Made by a program: the position numbers and the translations under genes. A DNA stretch of 64,000 nt from JBEIGE01 sp040382055 (GTDB lineage: Bacteria; Pseudomonadota; Gammaproteobacteria; Burkholderiales; Burkholderiaceae_C): assembly GCA_040382055.1 (NCBI GenBank), contig JBEIGE010000001.1, positions 166,849-230,848 of the forward strand. Reading direction: 5' to 3'. The notes beneath the pieces are model-generated. The model was not told the origin of the DNA, did no database searches, and saw only the letters and a program-made list of their open reading frames with translations. Of the stretch, positions 7,552 to 17,588 are shown one piece after another (position 1 is the stretch's first letter; every line of letters begins with the position of its first letter).

Positions 7552-9762
7552 ATGCTCGAACACGTAAACCCATCCCTGGATATCGGCATTGGCGGCATGA
7601 CCTGTGCCTCGTGCGTGGGCCGGGTTGAGAAAGCGCTTAAAAAAGTTCCTGGTGTGACGGATGCCATGGTCAACCTGGCCACCGAATCCGCGCGCATTGT
7701 TTACCAACCGGCCGATCAAATGGAGGCAAGGCTGCGACGGGCGGTGAGAGAGGCCGGCTACCAGCCGCTGACTCAAAATACGCTGGACCTACCGCAAGGT
7801 ATCTCACCCTGGTCTGGGTTCCTTCCCGTAGCTTTAGGTTTGGCCCTGTCCTTACCGCTTGCATTACCTATGGTGGGAGATCTTTTCGGCCAGCACTGGA
7901 TGTTGCCCGCCTGGGTGCAATTTCTGCTGGCCACGCCAGTTCAGTTCATTCTGGGCGCACGTTTTTACAAAGCGGCCTGGCACGCCCTAAGAGCGTTGAG
8001 CGGCAACATGGATCTGCTGGTAGCCATTGGGACTACGGCGGGCTGGGCCCTGTCCGTGTGGTTGTGGCTGACCGCGCAAGACGGTGCAATGGTGCATCTG
8101 TATTTTGAAGGCTCAGCACTGGTGGTCAGCCTGGTTTTGCTTGGTAAATGGCTAGAGGCCCGGGCCAAGCGCCAGGCAACCGCTGCCATTCGTGCTCTGC
8201 ACGCCTTGCGTCCCGATACGGCGCATTTGGTTGGCGCAGACAGCGAGGTCGATGTGCCGGTGATCGAGGTGATGGTGGGCGACCGGCTTGTGGTTCTTCC
8301 CGGCGAGCGGTTTCCGGTAGATGGTCGCCTGCTCAGCGGGCATACCCAAGTGGACGAGTCCATGCTCACTGGCGAGCCATTACCAGTTGCCAAAGATCCG
8401 CAAGACCTATTGACCGGCGGCTCCATCAATGGCGACGGTCGCATAGTGTTGACGGTCACTGCGGTTGGCAATGAAACCATGCTGTCCCAAATTATTCGTC
8501 TGGTGGAAGACGCGCAAGCGGCCAAAGCGCCTATCCAGCGTCTGGTGGATCAGGTTTCTGCTGTTTTTGTGCCGGTCGTGCTGCTGATTGCGACGATCAC
8601 TTTGCTCGGCTGGTGGCTGACAGGGCACCCTTTTGAATTGGCGGTCATTCGCGCTGTTGCGGTTCTGGTGATTGCCTGTCCCTGTGCGCTGGGTCTGGCC
8701 ACGCCGGCAGCCATCATGGCAGGAACCGGCGTAGCGGCAAAGTTTGGCATTTTGATTAAGGACGCCCAGGCCCTTGAGTTGGCTCACCAGGTGGACATCG
8801 TAGCGTTTGACAAAACCGGGACCCTGACGGTCGGGCAACCGAGGTTGACGGCCTTTATGGCGGCCGATAAGGGCAATGATGCGGCTTTGCTCACCATTGC
8901 AGGCAGCTTGCAAACCGGCAGTGAGCATCCACTCGCGCGCGCCGTGGTCAATGCTGCCAAGCAACGCGGCCTGGCACTGGTGGAGCCAGACAGTGTCAGG
9001 GCTGTTCCTGGTCGGGGCAGCGAGGGTGAGCTGGGTAAAGACAGCTACCTCCTGGGAAGCCCGCGCTGGATGCAAGAGTTGGCGGTTGATCTGGGGGCAT
9101 TGAACGCACGTGCGGATGAACTCCAACGCGCTGGTTCCACAGTCTCGGTTTTGGCGCAACGCACCACGACAGGCTTATCCGTGCTTGCCCTGCTGGCTTT
9201 TGGAGATGAGCCCAAACCCGGCGCCAAAGCCGCATTGGCCGCCTTGCGTGCGCGCGGTGTCAGGACGGTGATGATCTCCGGCGACAACCGTGGTGCGGCC
9301 GAAGCCATGGCGCTTCAATTGGGGCTGCGGCCCGATCAGGGGGAGGTTATGGCAGAGGTGTTGCCTGCGGACAAGGCCGCGCAGGTAATCTCGCTTAAGG
9401 CCGGCGGGCATGTGGTGGCGATGGTGGGCGATGGTGTTAACGATGCGCCTGCATTGGCTGCAGCCGACGTCGGGATGGCCATGGGCAACGGCACCGATGT
9501 TGCCATGCATGCGGCAGGAATCACCCTGATGCGCGGTGACCCTATGCTGGTGGCCGCTGCCCTGGAGGTATCAGACCGCACCGTGAAAAAAATCCGGCAA
9601 AACCTGTTTTGGGCATTTTTCTACAACGTGGCAGGTATTCCGCTGGCTGCTTTCGGTTTACTCAATCCGGTTCTGGCAGGCGCGGCCATGGCCATGAGTT
9701 CGGTCAGTGTCATGAGCAATGCCCTTTTGCTCAAGCGTTGGAAGCCTGGCCAGCAGCCTTAA
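7552..9762 (+). CDS. copA: Copper-translocating P1B-type ATPase CopA
   Basis: This inner-membrane pump exports Cu(I) at the cost of ATP. One N-terminal HMA domain has G-G-M-T-C-A-S-C (C18, C21). The membrane metal site is C-P-C at 376-378, the class-defining motif of Cu/Ag pumps. The phosphorylated Asp is D420 in D-K-T-G-T, the actuator motif T-G-E-P is present, and the hinge is G-D-G-V-N-D at 626-631. A late helix has N-V-A-G-I-P and M-S-S-V-S-V-M, the third copper-binding segment. Its 736 residues are normal. Its stop codon overlaps the stop of the convergent RND gene in the tetranucleotide TTAA (9759-9762). Confidence 0.97.
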   Translation: MLEHVNPSLDIGIGGMTCASCVGRVEKALKKVPGVTDAMVNLATESARIVYQPADQMEARLRRAVREAGYQPLTQNTLDLPQGISPWSGFLPVALGLALSLPLALPMVGDLFGQHWMLPAWVQFLLATPVQFILGARFYKAAWHALRALSGNMDLLVAIGTTAGWALSVWLWLTAQDGAMVHLYFEGSALVVSLVLLGKWLEARAKRQATAAIRALHALRPDTAHLVGADSEVDVPVIEVMVGDRLVVLPGERFPVDGRLLSGHTQVDESMLTGEPLPVAKDPQDLLTGGSINGDGRIVLTVTAVGNETMLSQIIRLVEDAQAAKAPIQRLVDQVSAVFVPVVLLIATITLLGWWLTGHPFELAVIRAVAVLVIACPCALGLATPAAIMAGTGVAAKFGILIKDAQALELAHQVDIVAFDKTGTLTVGQPRLTAFMAADKGNDAALLTIAGSLQTGSEHPLARAVVNAAKQRGLALVEPDSVRAVPGRGSEGELGKDSYLLGSPRWMQELAVDLGALNARADELQRAGSTVSVLAQRTTTGLSVLALLAFGDEPKPGAKAALAALRARGVRTVMISGDNRGAAEAMALQLGLRPDQGEVMAEVLPADKAAQVISLKAGGHVVAMVGDGVNDAPALAAADVGMAMGNGTDVAMHAAGITLMRGDPMLVAAALEVSDRTVKKIRQNLFWAFFYNVAGIPLAAFGLLNPVLAGAAMAMSSVSVMSNALLLKRWKPGQQP

Positions 9763-12700
9763 GAAGCTTTTGCCGGATCACTGTCAGGCATGGATATGTC
9801 CGTTTTAGCTGTCTTTTTGAACCATGCCACGTATAGAACCGGCAGCACAACCAGTGTGAGCAGGGTCGCGGTAAACAGTCCACCGATGATGACGATGGCC
9901 AGCGGGCGTTGTGTTTCAGACCCGATGTCATGCGAAAGCGCCATGGGCAGCAATCCCAACGCCGCCAGCAGGGCGGTCATCAGCACCGTACGCAGTCGCT
10001 GCAGCGAGCCGAGTTTGGCCGTTTCGAGCAACGAGCAACCGGAATTCCTCAGCTGCTGGAAAGTGGTCAACATGACCACCCCGTTAAGTACCGCCTGACC
10101 GCTTAACGCTATAAAACCAATAGCAGCAGAGACAGATAATGGAATGGAAAAGACCCATAAAGCCACAAAGCCGCCGATGAGTGCCAGTGGCACGTTGACC
10201 AGAATCAGCACAGCTTTCTTGAGCGAGCTGAAAGCATCGAATAAAAGAACAAAGATCAGCAGCAGAGATATGGGAACCACCAGCGCCAGACGGGACATGG
10301 CCCGTTCCTGATTCTCAAACTCACCGGACCAGTTCACCACGTAGTTCTCAGGAATTTTCACGTTGGCCTGGACGCGAGCCTTCATGTCCGCAACCACGGA
10401 GCCCATATCCCGTCCCTTGATGAAGATGCCCAGTGCCATGGTTCTGCGGCCGGCCTCGCGGGCAATGTTCATGGCGCCGCTGGTCTGGCGGATGTCAGAC
10501 ACCGCGCCCAGGGTGGTGTAACCACCACCTGGGACGGCCAACGGCGTGGCGGCCAGGTTGGCGATGACACGGCGGTCTTCGGGTAGCCGCACTGCGACCG
10601 AGAACTTGCGTTCGCCTTCCCACAACTGCGTTGCCGCCTTGCCCGCCAAAGCAGACTCAATCACGTCCTGTACATCGCTGACATTCAGCCCAAATCGCGA
10701 GGCGCGTTCACGGTCGATGTCTATGACGAGTTGGGGCAACTCGCCAAGCCGGTCTACCTCGGCGCGTTGTACGCCTTGAACCTGTTTGAATTCCCGGCGC
10801 ATGGCCTCTGCAGTTTTGCGCAGTTCATTGAGGTCTTCACCTGCAATCTTGACGACGATCTGTCCCTTGATCTGTGAAATGGACTCCAGTACGTTATCCC
10901 GGATTGGTTGGGAAAAAGCCGGGTCTACGCCAGGAATCACCGATAAGGCATGGTCCATTTCTTCGATCAGCTGGTCGCGCGTCATGCCGGCGCGCCATTG
11001 CTCGACAGGCTTCATGTCGACAAAGACTTCGGCTGTACTCAGGGTTTTGGGATCGGTTCCGTCTTCGGGCTGACCGGCTTTGGAAACCACGGTATTGACT
11101 TCAGGAATGGTCCTTAATTGGGCGCGGGCTTTTTTCAGGATACGCTGCGCCTCCTCCTGGGAAATACTGGCCGGCATGTCCCAGTTGATCCAGTAGGTGC
11201 CTTCATTGAGCTCGGGTAGAAACTCGGATCCCAGCCGCGACGCAACGACCATGGACAGGGCAAAACCGGCTAGCGCAATCAGGATCACCTGCCGGCTGTG
11301 GCTCAGTGCCCATTCGAGTACAGGCTCGTATGCCCGCTTCGCTGCGCTTACCAGCCAGTTGTCCCCGTGCGGCAGCTTTTTACGCAGCATCCAGTAAGCC
11401 AGCAAGGGTACCAGTGTGAGGGAAAAGATCAGTGAACCTATCAGTGCCAATGTCACCGACAAGGCCATGGGCTCGAAGATGCGACCTTCATGCCGCTGAA
11501 GCGCAAAGATCGGGATGTGCGCGGCAATGATGATCAGCATCGAGAACAGCGTGGGTCGCCCCACTTCACTGGCCGCTTCGATGATGACCTGCCGGCGGTC
11601 TAAGTCCGACATGTTTTCTTTCTCTTTTTCCAACCGGTGCAGGATGTTTTCGACCACAATCACCGCGCCGTCCACAATGATGCCGAAATCCATGGCACCC
11701 AGGGACAGCAGATTGGCCGGTATACCCATGATTTTGAGGCCCAGAAATGTGGCCAGCAATGACAAGGGAATGACCACCACCACCGCCAGACTTGCGCGCA
11801 GATTAGACAGGAACAGGTAGAGGACCAAGGACACCAGAAGCGCGCCCTCCACCAGGTTTTTGAACACGGTCGACAGTGTTTTTCCCATCAGCCAGGTGCG
11901 GTCGTAGAAAGGCACAATCTGAACGCCCGGGGGCAAACCGCGGTCATTGAGTTGTGCGATACGTTCTTTCACGGCCTTGAGTACCACGCTGGGGTTTTCG
12001 CCTTTGCGCATGATGACGATGCCAATCACCACATCGTCGTCGTCGTCCTGGCCGGTGATGCCCAGCCGGGGAACCGAACCGATTTTGATTTGAGCCACAT
12101 CCCGAATCAGTACCGGTGTGCCGTTGCGTGAGTCCAGCACGATACGCCCGATGTCATCGGCCGAGCGCAGCAGACCGATACCGCGGATTGCATACTGCTG
12201 CTGGCCTTGTGTGAGGTAGCTACCCCCTGCGTTGGAGTTGCCCCGTCCCAGTGCATCGAGCAGATTCTGGAAGGTCAATTTATAGGCGCGCAGCTTGTCC
12301 AGATCGGGCTGGACTTCATATTGCTTGATGAAACCACCCATGGCGACCACATCGGCAATGCCTGGTACCTGGCGTAGCGAGCGCTCGACCACCCAGTCTT
12401 GCAGGGTACGCAAATCGGTGGTTGACTTTCCATCACCCTGCAAGCGAAAACGCATGATCTCGCCCACTGGAGTGGCGTTGGGCGCCACATTGAACGATGC
12501 ACCCTGGGGTAGATCAACCTGGCTCAATCGCTCGTAAACCTGCTGACGTGCCAGATTGACCTGTGCGTTGTCATCGAAGGTGACTACGGTGTAGGACAGT
12601 CCGAATTGGGTGTGGGAAAAAACACGGATTGAATCCGGCAGACCTGACAAGGCCGTCTCAATTGGCAGCGTAACCTGTTTTTCCACCTCTTCAGCCGCGC

Positions 12701-12863
12701 GCCCCGGGAACAGCGCAATGACCGTGACCTGGGTGTCAGTAACGTCTGGAAAGGCCTCCACAGACAAATTCTTGAATGCAAACAAGCCCGCCCCGATAAA
12801 CAGTACCGTGCCCAGAATAATGAACAGCGGTTGGTGCACCGCATACTTGATCAGGCGTTTCAT
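9759..12863 (-). CDS. Heavy-metal RND efflux pump, CzcA/CusA family
   Basis: This inner-membrane, proton-driven RND transporter of the heavy-metal subgroup (1034 residues) is the motor of a tripartite exporter. The N-terminal helix is followed by the F-P-D-V-T-D-T-Q-V periplasmic start. The proton-relay helix reads G-A-M-D-F-G-I-I-V-D-G-A-V-I-V-V-E-N. The D-F-G-x-I-V-D-G-A form is that of Co/Zn/Cd/Ni (CzcA/CnrA-like) pumps rather than Cu/Ag (CusA) pumps. This contrasts with the neighbouring copper ATPase, so substrate is left open. It overlaps the upstream adaptor gene by 4 bp (ATGA) and ends convergently against copA. Confidence 0.93.
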   Translation of the reverse strand: MKRLIKYAVHQPLFIILGTVLFIGAGLFAFKNLSVEAFPDVTDTQVTVIALFPGRAAEEVEKQVTLPIETALSGLPDSIRVFSHTQFGLSYTVVTFDDNAQVNLARQQVYERLSQVDLPQGASFNVAPNATPVGEIMRFRLQGDGKSTTDLRTLQDWVVERSLRQVPGIADVVAMGGFIKQYEVQPDLDKLRAYKLTFQNLLDALGRGNSNAGGSYLTQGQQQYAIRGIGLLRSADDIGRIVLDSRNGTPVLIRDVAQIKIGSVPRLGITGQDDDDDVVIGIVIMRKGENPSVVLKAVKERIAQLNDRGLPPGVQIVPFYDRTWLMGKTLSTVFKNLVEGALLVSLVLYLFLSNLRASLAVVVVIPLSLLATFLGLKIMGIPANLLSLGAMDFGIIVDGAVIVVENILHRLEKEKENMSDLDRRQVIIEAASEVGRPTLFSMLIIIAAHIPIFALQRHEGRIFEPMALSVTLALIGSLIFSLTLVPLLAYWMLRKKLPHGDNWLVSAAKRAYEPVLEWALSHSRQVILIALAGFALSMVVASRLGSEFLPELNEGTYWINWDMPASISQEEAQRILKKARAQLRTIPEVNTVVSKAGQPEDGTDPKTLSTAEVFVDMKPVEQWRAGMTRDQLIEEMDHALSVIPGVDPAFSQPIRDNVLESISQIKGQIVVKIAGEDLNELRKTAEAMRREFKQVQGVQRAEVDRLGELPQLVIDIDRERASRFGLNVSDVQDVIESALAGKAATQLWEGERKFSVAVRLPEDRRVIANLAATPLAVPGGGYTTLGAVSDIRQTSGAMNIAREAGRRTMALGIFIKGRDMGSVVADMKARVQANVKIPENYVVNWSGEFENQERAMSRLALVVPISLLLIFVLLFDAFSSLKKAVLILVNVPLALIGGFVALWVFSIPLSVSAAIGFIALSGQAVLNGVVMLTTFQQLRNSGCSLLETAKLGSLQRLRTVLMTALLAALGLLPMALSHDIGSETQRPLAIVIIGGLFTATLLTLVVLPVLYVAWFKKTAKTDISMPDSDPAKAS

Positions 12864-14041
12864 TTGCGCTCGGACCCTGTGGTCTTGGGCGTAGGCGGTG
12901 CCGTGGCATCTTCACGTGCCAGACGCAGCACCCGCGCGAGCAAAAGCCCGTTTTCGCTCACCACCATTTCTCCAGCATTGATTCCGCTGGAGATGACGAC
13001 ATCACGCGGCCCTTCGAATTCCAGGGTGACCTCACGGCGCTCAAATTCGCCGGGTTTGGTTTGAACGAAGCACGACAGTGAGGTGCCCCGAAGTGCAACA
13101 GCGGTGGCGGGCACCACAACGCCGGAGGCAAATGAGCGTTCAAATTTTGCAGTGGCCAGCATTTCGGCTTTCAGACGGCGGTCGGTATTCGCAACCAGGC
13201 CGCGAACCTTGATGGTTCGGGTGACCGGGTCAATAAAGTCAGAAGCCGTAATCACCTGGCCAACGAACTTCTGGCCGGGAAGTGCCGCAACCGCGATCTC
13301 AAACTTTGCACCCGGCTTGACGATGCCTATTTCTGACTCGCGCGCGTCGATCTGTATCCACAGGGAAGAAGGGTCGGTCACGACAAACAGGGCAGGAACG
13401 CCCGGGCCTGACAGGTCTGGACGAACCTCCTGGCCAGGGTTGAGGTTGCGCTCCACCACCACGCCGCCAATGCTGGTGCTCAAAGAAAGCAGCTGATTCA
13501 CACCGCTTGAGCTGCCATATAACCGCGTTCTGGATTGAGCACGTCCAAGTTCGGCCTGGGCGCGATCGGCATCGGCCTGGGCCTGTTCCAGGTCCTTACG
13601 CGCAATAATTCCGGCCTCAAACAAATCACGTTGGCGCTGCAAACCTTTTTGCGAGAGTTGAGCATCCACCTCCGCTTTGACCGTTTCGCTTTGCGCCTGA
13701 CCGAACTCGGCCGAGGCCAGTTGTGCCAACATGGTGCCCGCCTGAACGCGTTGACCCACATCGGCCTTGATGGCCATGACCCGTCCGCCAAAAGAGGGGT
13801 AAATGCGTTGGGTACGCTCTTCGTTCCAGACCAGCCTGGCCGGCATGTCAATGCTGATGGCTTGCGCCGGTTCTGCTGCGGTCAGGCTCAGCAACGCAAG
13901 CTGGGGATGATTGGCGGGAAAACGAACCTGGTTACCCTGGGTAATCGGAGCCGGGATTTCCGGCTTGCGCTCGGGGGGCTCTTTGCAGGCCATCAAGGCC
14001 AAAGCGGTCAGCGCGAAGACAGGTATCAGGCGAATCTTCAT
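12860..14041 (-). CDS. RND periplasmic adaptor (membrane fusion) lipoprotein, CzcB/CusB type
   Basis: This subunit links the RND pump to the outer-membrane channel. ATG 14041 gives a signal peptide ending in a lipobox-like A-L-M-A-C (Cys near residue 19), so it is probably a lipoprotein. The barrel-sandwich half-motifs (G-G-R-V-M-A-I-K-A-D-V-G-Q-R-V-Q-A-G) are followed by a Gln/Glu/Ala-rich alpha-hairpin (about 100-160), the second lipoyl half (G-G-V-V-V-E-R) and a beta-barrel domain. There is no His/Met-rich N-terminal metal motif that would point to one ion. It is translationally coupled to the RND gene. The nearest upstream gene is the TolC-type channel. Confidence 0.92.
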   Translation of the reverse strand: MKIRLIPVFALTALALMACKEPPERKPEIPAPITQGNQVRFPANHPQLALLSLTAAEPAQAISIDMPARLVWNEERTQRIYPSFGGRVMAIKADVGQRVQAGTMLAQLASAEFGQAQSETVKAEVDAQLSQKGLQRQRDLFEAGIIARKDLEQAQADADRAQAELGRAQSRTRLYGSSSGVNQLLSLSTSIGGVVVERNLNPGQEVRPDLSGPGVPALFVVTDPSSLWIQIDARESEIGIVKPGAKFEIAVAALPGQKFVGQVITASDFIDPVTRTIKVRGLVANTDRRLKAEMLATAKFERSFASGVVVPATAVALRGTSLSCFVQTKPGEFERREVTLEFEGPRDVVISSGINAGEMVVSENGLLLARVLRLAREDATAPPTPKTTGSERK

Positions 14042-14083
14042 GGATGTCTCAGGTATGTTCGGGGGCATCGAAGGCGGCTCAGA

Positions 14084-15397
14084 TCAGTCAGGTGTACGGT
14101 CTGATCCGGTCGGCTCAATGGGCTGTGTACGAAGCTGCCAGGCACCAGCGGCTTTGGCAAAGTCGGTGCGCGAAGCCAGTGCGTCGAGCATGGTGGCGCG
14201 TAAGGTACGCCTTGCGTCCAACAAATCCGTCAGTGACAGGGCGCCTTTGCCGTAGGCCAGCTCAGCGTTGTCGGCCACCCGACGGGCGCGCGGCAAAATA
14301 TCAGTCTCATAGCGCTGGGCGCGCTGGGCCGTCCCGAGCACTTCTTGGCGCAGTCGCTGCAATTCTGCGCTGGCCAGGCGACGCGTTTTTTCAAGTGCGT
14401 CATGGGCCAGTGCCAATTGCGCACTGGCCCGTGCGATCTCACCCTGATAGCTGTAGCCCCACTGCAGCGGCATTTGCATGCGTAATTCCAACAGGGCGGT
14501 CGAGGCGCCGGGGTAGTGGTCATATGATGCGCCAACCGTGACGTCAGAGATGCGTTGAGCGGCGTTGGCATCCAGCGTGGACGCTGCTGCCTGCACACGC
14601 GCTTGCGCGGCTTTGACGTCAGCGCGAGCATCAACGACAGCGGTCAAATCGACTTCGGTCGGTATCTTGGTATTCAAGGCAGGCCAGTCACTTTGCGCCA
14701 CCAGCTGCTCAGGGCGCGTGTTGACGCCTGTGAGCTGCCACAGCGTGATACCAGCACGCTCGCGTTCCAGGTTACTGACCAGGAGATCGGATTGCGCACG
14801 CTGAGCCTCAATCTCGGTTCGTGCTGCATCTTGTGCCGCCAGGTCGCCTGCCAGAACCCGTTTTTGTGCCGTTTGCGCAAGTTGGTTGGCGCTGCGTTCA
14901 ATCAGGGCAATTTGCGCCACCCGTTCCTGGGCACCCAACAGGTCAAAAAACCCGGACTGGGTTGCGAGCAGCTGTTGCGTGCGTATTTCATCGAGATCGG
15001 CCAACGCGGCAGCAGAGGCATTGCGGGCGGTAAGTGTACGCAGTTCGCGCTTGTTTCCGCGTTCCCAAGTCCAGTCCATGCCGATGGACTTGTCAATCCG
15101 TTTCTCAGTCAAGAAGTTACCGCCACCAATACCGTTTTGCAGATCCATCTGTGACGTCTTGGCGCTTAAAACCGGAAAAGGCGATCGGTTGGCGCTGAGA
15201 ATGTCCGCTCGTGCCGCGGCCAGTGTGCTGCGCCCAAGCGCCACCTCCAGATTGTTGCGTGCCGCTTGCAAGGCCTGGGTTAAGGTTATCGGAACCAGTG
15301 GCGGCGCGCTGGCGTTGACCATCGGCATCGGCGCTTGCGCACCAGCGTGAGACGCCACCAGGAGAGATAAAAGGAAGAGAAACTGTCGTATGCTCAT
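14084..15397 (-). CDS. TolC-family outer-membrane efflux channel (CzcC-like)
   Basis: This outer-membrane factor has a Sec signal (M-S-I-R-Q-F-L-F-L-L-S-L-L, cleavage after A-G-A-Q-A). Two repeated long helical hairpins rich in Ala/Gln/Arg follow, characteristic of TolC-type trimers. ATG 15397 is chosen because the in-frame start five codons earlier is a TTG. It is first in the three-gene efflux operon and begins 68 bp from the divergent response-regulator gene, so the short intergenic region should hold the operator. Confidence 0.91.
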   Translation of the reverse strand: MSIRQFLFLLSLLVASHAGAQAPMPMVNASAPPLVPITLTQALQAARNNLEVALGRSTLAAARADILSANRSPFPVLSAKTSQMDLQNGIGGGNFLTEKRIDKSIGMDWTWERGNKRELRTLTARNASAAALADLDEIRTQQLLATQSGFFDLLGAQERVAQIALIERSANQLAQTAQKRVLAGDLAAQDAARTEIEAQRAQSDLLVSNLERERAGITLWQLTGVNTRPEQLVAQSDWPALNTKIPTEVDLTAVVDARADVKAAQARVQAAASTLDANAAQRISDVTVGASYDHYPGASTALLELRMQMPLQWGYSYQGEIARASAQLALAHDALEKTRRLASAELQRLRQEVLGTAQRAQRYETDILPRARRVADNAELAYGKGALSLTDLLDARRTLRATMLDALASRTDFAKAAGAWQLRTQPIEPTGSDRTPD

Positions 15398-15465
15398 ACG
15401 CTGATTGTCCAAACCGATGTCTGACCGCCGACTGACTTGAAGACTACGTAGGAACCCTTGGCCCC

Positions 15466-16170
15466 ATGAGAATTTTGCTGGTGGAAGACGACCCGGTTCT
15501 GAGCGATGTCATGCGGCACAGCCTGCAGGAGGCGGGGCACCGTGTAGACCAAGCGTGCACGCTGGATCAGGCGCGTCACTTCTGGCAAGTGCAACCGTTT
15601 GACGCGGTGCTGCTCGATCTGAATATGCCCGTTTCGTCGGCATTGAATGCAGGACAGGGAAGTGGGCTGACCGTTTTGAAAGAAGCCCGCGCACGCGGTG
15701 ACCGTACGCCTGTTCTGGTGCTGACGGCGCGCAACCGTACCGAAGAGCGCATTGCCGGTTTGGATGCAGGCGCAGACGACTACTTGGGCAAACCCTTTGA
15801 CCTGGCCGAGGTTGATGCTCGTCTGCGCGCCTTGGTGCGCAGAAGTGTGGGTGCGGATGACCGTTCGGTGATCGGCACGTTGGTCCTGGACCGCAAGGCG
15901 CGCCGCTTCTACCTCAACGCCTCCGAGTTGGAGTTGCCTGCGCGCGAATTCGAAGTGCTGTGGGAGTTGATGACACCGCCGGGCCACGTGATCAGCAAAC
16001 GCCTGATGTCGGACAAGCTCTCAAGCTTTGAAGAGGCCTTGGCAGACAATGCTTTGGAGGCTTTTATCTCCCGCTTGCGGAAAAAATTGTCTGGCAGTGG
16101 TGCCGGCATACGTACCTTGCGCGGTCTGGGCTATGTGCTCGAGAACGAAAGTGAACCCGCCAGTGATTGA
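15466..16170 (+). CDS. OmpR/PhoB-family two-component response regulator
   Basis: The receiver domain (1-120) has the acidic pair E7-D8-D9, phosphoacceptor D51 in L-L-D-L-N-M-P, and K109 in G-K-P-F. A winged-helix DNA-binding domain follows (about 130-230; E-L-P-A-R-E-F and L-R-G-L-G-Y-V-L). The loop after D51 is longer than usual (V-S-S-A-L-N-A-G-Q-G). It sits divergently to the RND operon and 3 bp before a TctE-like sensor kinase gene, so it probably controls metal efflux. The kinase reading frame is broken (see next entry). Confidence 0.94.
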   Translation: MRILLVEDDPVLSDVMRHSLQEAGHRVDQACTLDQARHFWQVQPFDAVLLDLNMPVSSALNAGQGSGLTVLKEARARGDRTPVLVLTARNRTEERIAGLDAGADDYLGKPFDLAEVDARLRALVRRSVGADDRSVIGTLVLDRKARRFYLNASELELPAREFEVLWELMTPPGHVISKRLMSDKLSSFEEALADNALEAFISRLRKKLSGSGAGIRTLRGLGYVLENESEPASD

Positions 16171-16173
16171 GTC

Positions 16174-17579
16174 ATGAGTCAGACCCCGAATATCGCAGCT
16201 GCCGCCGTGCGCAAACCTTCCCTGCGCGAGCGTCTGGTTTTGCGCATCATGGTTCCCCTCACGCTGACCTGGGTCATCGGCAGCGGCCTGGCCATTGGTG
16301 TGGCTTACTTCTTTGCACAAAAGGCGTTTGACCGCTCCTTGTTGGACGATGCTTATGTAGTGGCCTCCCATGTCAAAAGCCGGGAAGGAGAGCTGTATCT
16401 GGAGCTCAACGCCATGGAGATGAGCACCGTCTTGTTTGACCAGAGCGAAAAAGTATTTTTTACGGTGTTGCGACCCGATGGGTCGGTGGTTGCAGGTCAC
16501 CCCGGACTGCGTGCGACAGTCCCCGCCAACGCCGGACGCATTTTTTTACTGAGCTCACACACCAGGGTCAGGACTTGCGCGGGGTTGTGCTCAAGCTCAG
16601 TGAACCCGGAGATTTTTCTGTGGTGGTGGCCCTCACCCAGGGCAGCCGCAGCGCCTTGCTCAACACACTGATTGTGTATTCCGTGACCCCCCAGATCCTG
16701 ATCTTGATCCTGCTGGGCGCCTGGCTGCGCTTGACCATCGGGCGCGAGTTGCAGCCATTGTCCCAGCTGCAGACGGGCGTGAACCAGCGCGATGCCCATG
16801 ACCTCACGCCGGTTGCGGTGGCTTCGCCGTCAAGCGATGTGGATGAATTGGCCCTTGCCATCAACGATTTGCTGGCGCGGGTGGGTCACAGCATGCGGGC
16901 CCAGCGCGAGTTTTCCGGTAACGTGGCGCATGAGTTGCGAACGCCGCTGGCCGGTATCCGGGCGCTGGCGGAGTATGGTCTGGCGCACAACGATGCAGAA
17001 ATCCGGCGTCAGCAGTTGCTGCGCATAGGCCAGAGTGAGGCGCGCGCGAGTCGGCTGGTTGAGCAGTTGTTAGCCTTGGCGCTGGCCGAAGAGTCCGGCC
17101 CAAGCATTCCCATGGAAGGCGTGGCGCTCGACGAAGTGGTGCAAGCCACCGTTCTGCGTTACTTGGCACGTTCGGATGCTGCTGGTGTTGATCTGGGTGT
17201 GCAAGGGCTGGGGCAGCCGGTGCGTGTGTTGGGCACGGTGTCCATGGTCGAAGGTATTCTGACCAATCTGATTGACAACGCATTGCGTTACGGGCGCTCA
17301 CCGGATGGACAGCTCAGCAGCGTGACCGTACAACTAACCCAACACGCCCAAAGCGTCATGTTGTCGGTCATAGACAATGGCCCGGGCCTGTCGCTTGACG
17401 AGCGTCGGCGCCTGTCGAGGCGGGGCGTTCGTGGAGTGACCGCAGACCGGCTCGGGCAAGGCGCGGGCCTGGGCTTGGCGATTGTGGCCAAGTTTGCCCA
17501 GGTGATGGGTGCCCGCTTTGAATTGGGCAGCCCACAGACGGGTCAAGGCTTGCGTGCATCTGTCATATTTCAACTTTAG
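16174..17579 (+). pseudogene. TctE-like sensor histidine kinase, reading frame broken by one missing base
   Basis: Two overlapping frames together encode one normal kinase. Frame 1 (16174 to the T run at 16541) gives the cytoplasmic start, TM1 (I-M-V-P-L-T-L-T-W-V-I-G) and the periplasmic 2CSK_N-type sensor, then reads nonsense to a stop at 16671. The continuation (T-E-L-T-H-Q-G-Q-D-L-R-G-V-V) is in the -1 frame and carries TM2, HAMP-like linker, H-box (H-E-L-R-T-P, His codon 16929), N-box (D-N-A-L-R-Y-G), D-N-G-P-G-L and G-Q-G-A-G-L-G-L-A. Adding one T to the T7 tract at 16541-16547 restores a continuous kinase. It may be a real inactivation, a sequencing error, or a slippage-expressed gene. 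Partner: the upstream response regulator. Confidence 0.85.
16541..16548 (+). other. T-tract/TTTTTTA slippery site at the kinase frameshift
   Basis: The run is seven T followed by A. In the incoming frame the codons are ATT TTT TTA, exactly the arrangement T_TTT_TTA of a canonical -1 slippery heptamer. A -1 slip would join the incoming frame to the kinase-domain frame at ACT GAG CTC. A homopolymer contraction from T8 to T7 explains the same observation more simply. Confidence 0.55.
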
Positions 17580-17588
17580 AATTTTGCG

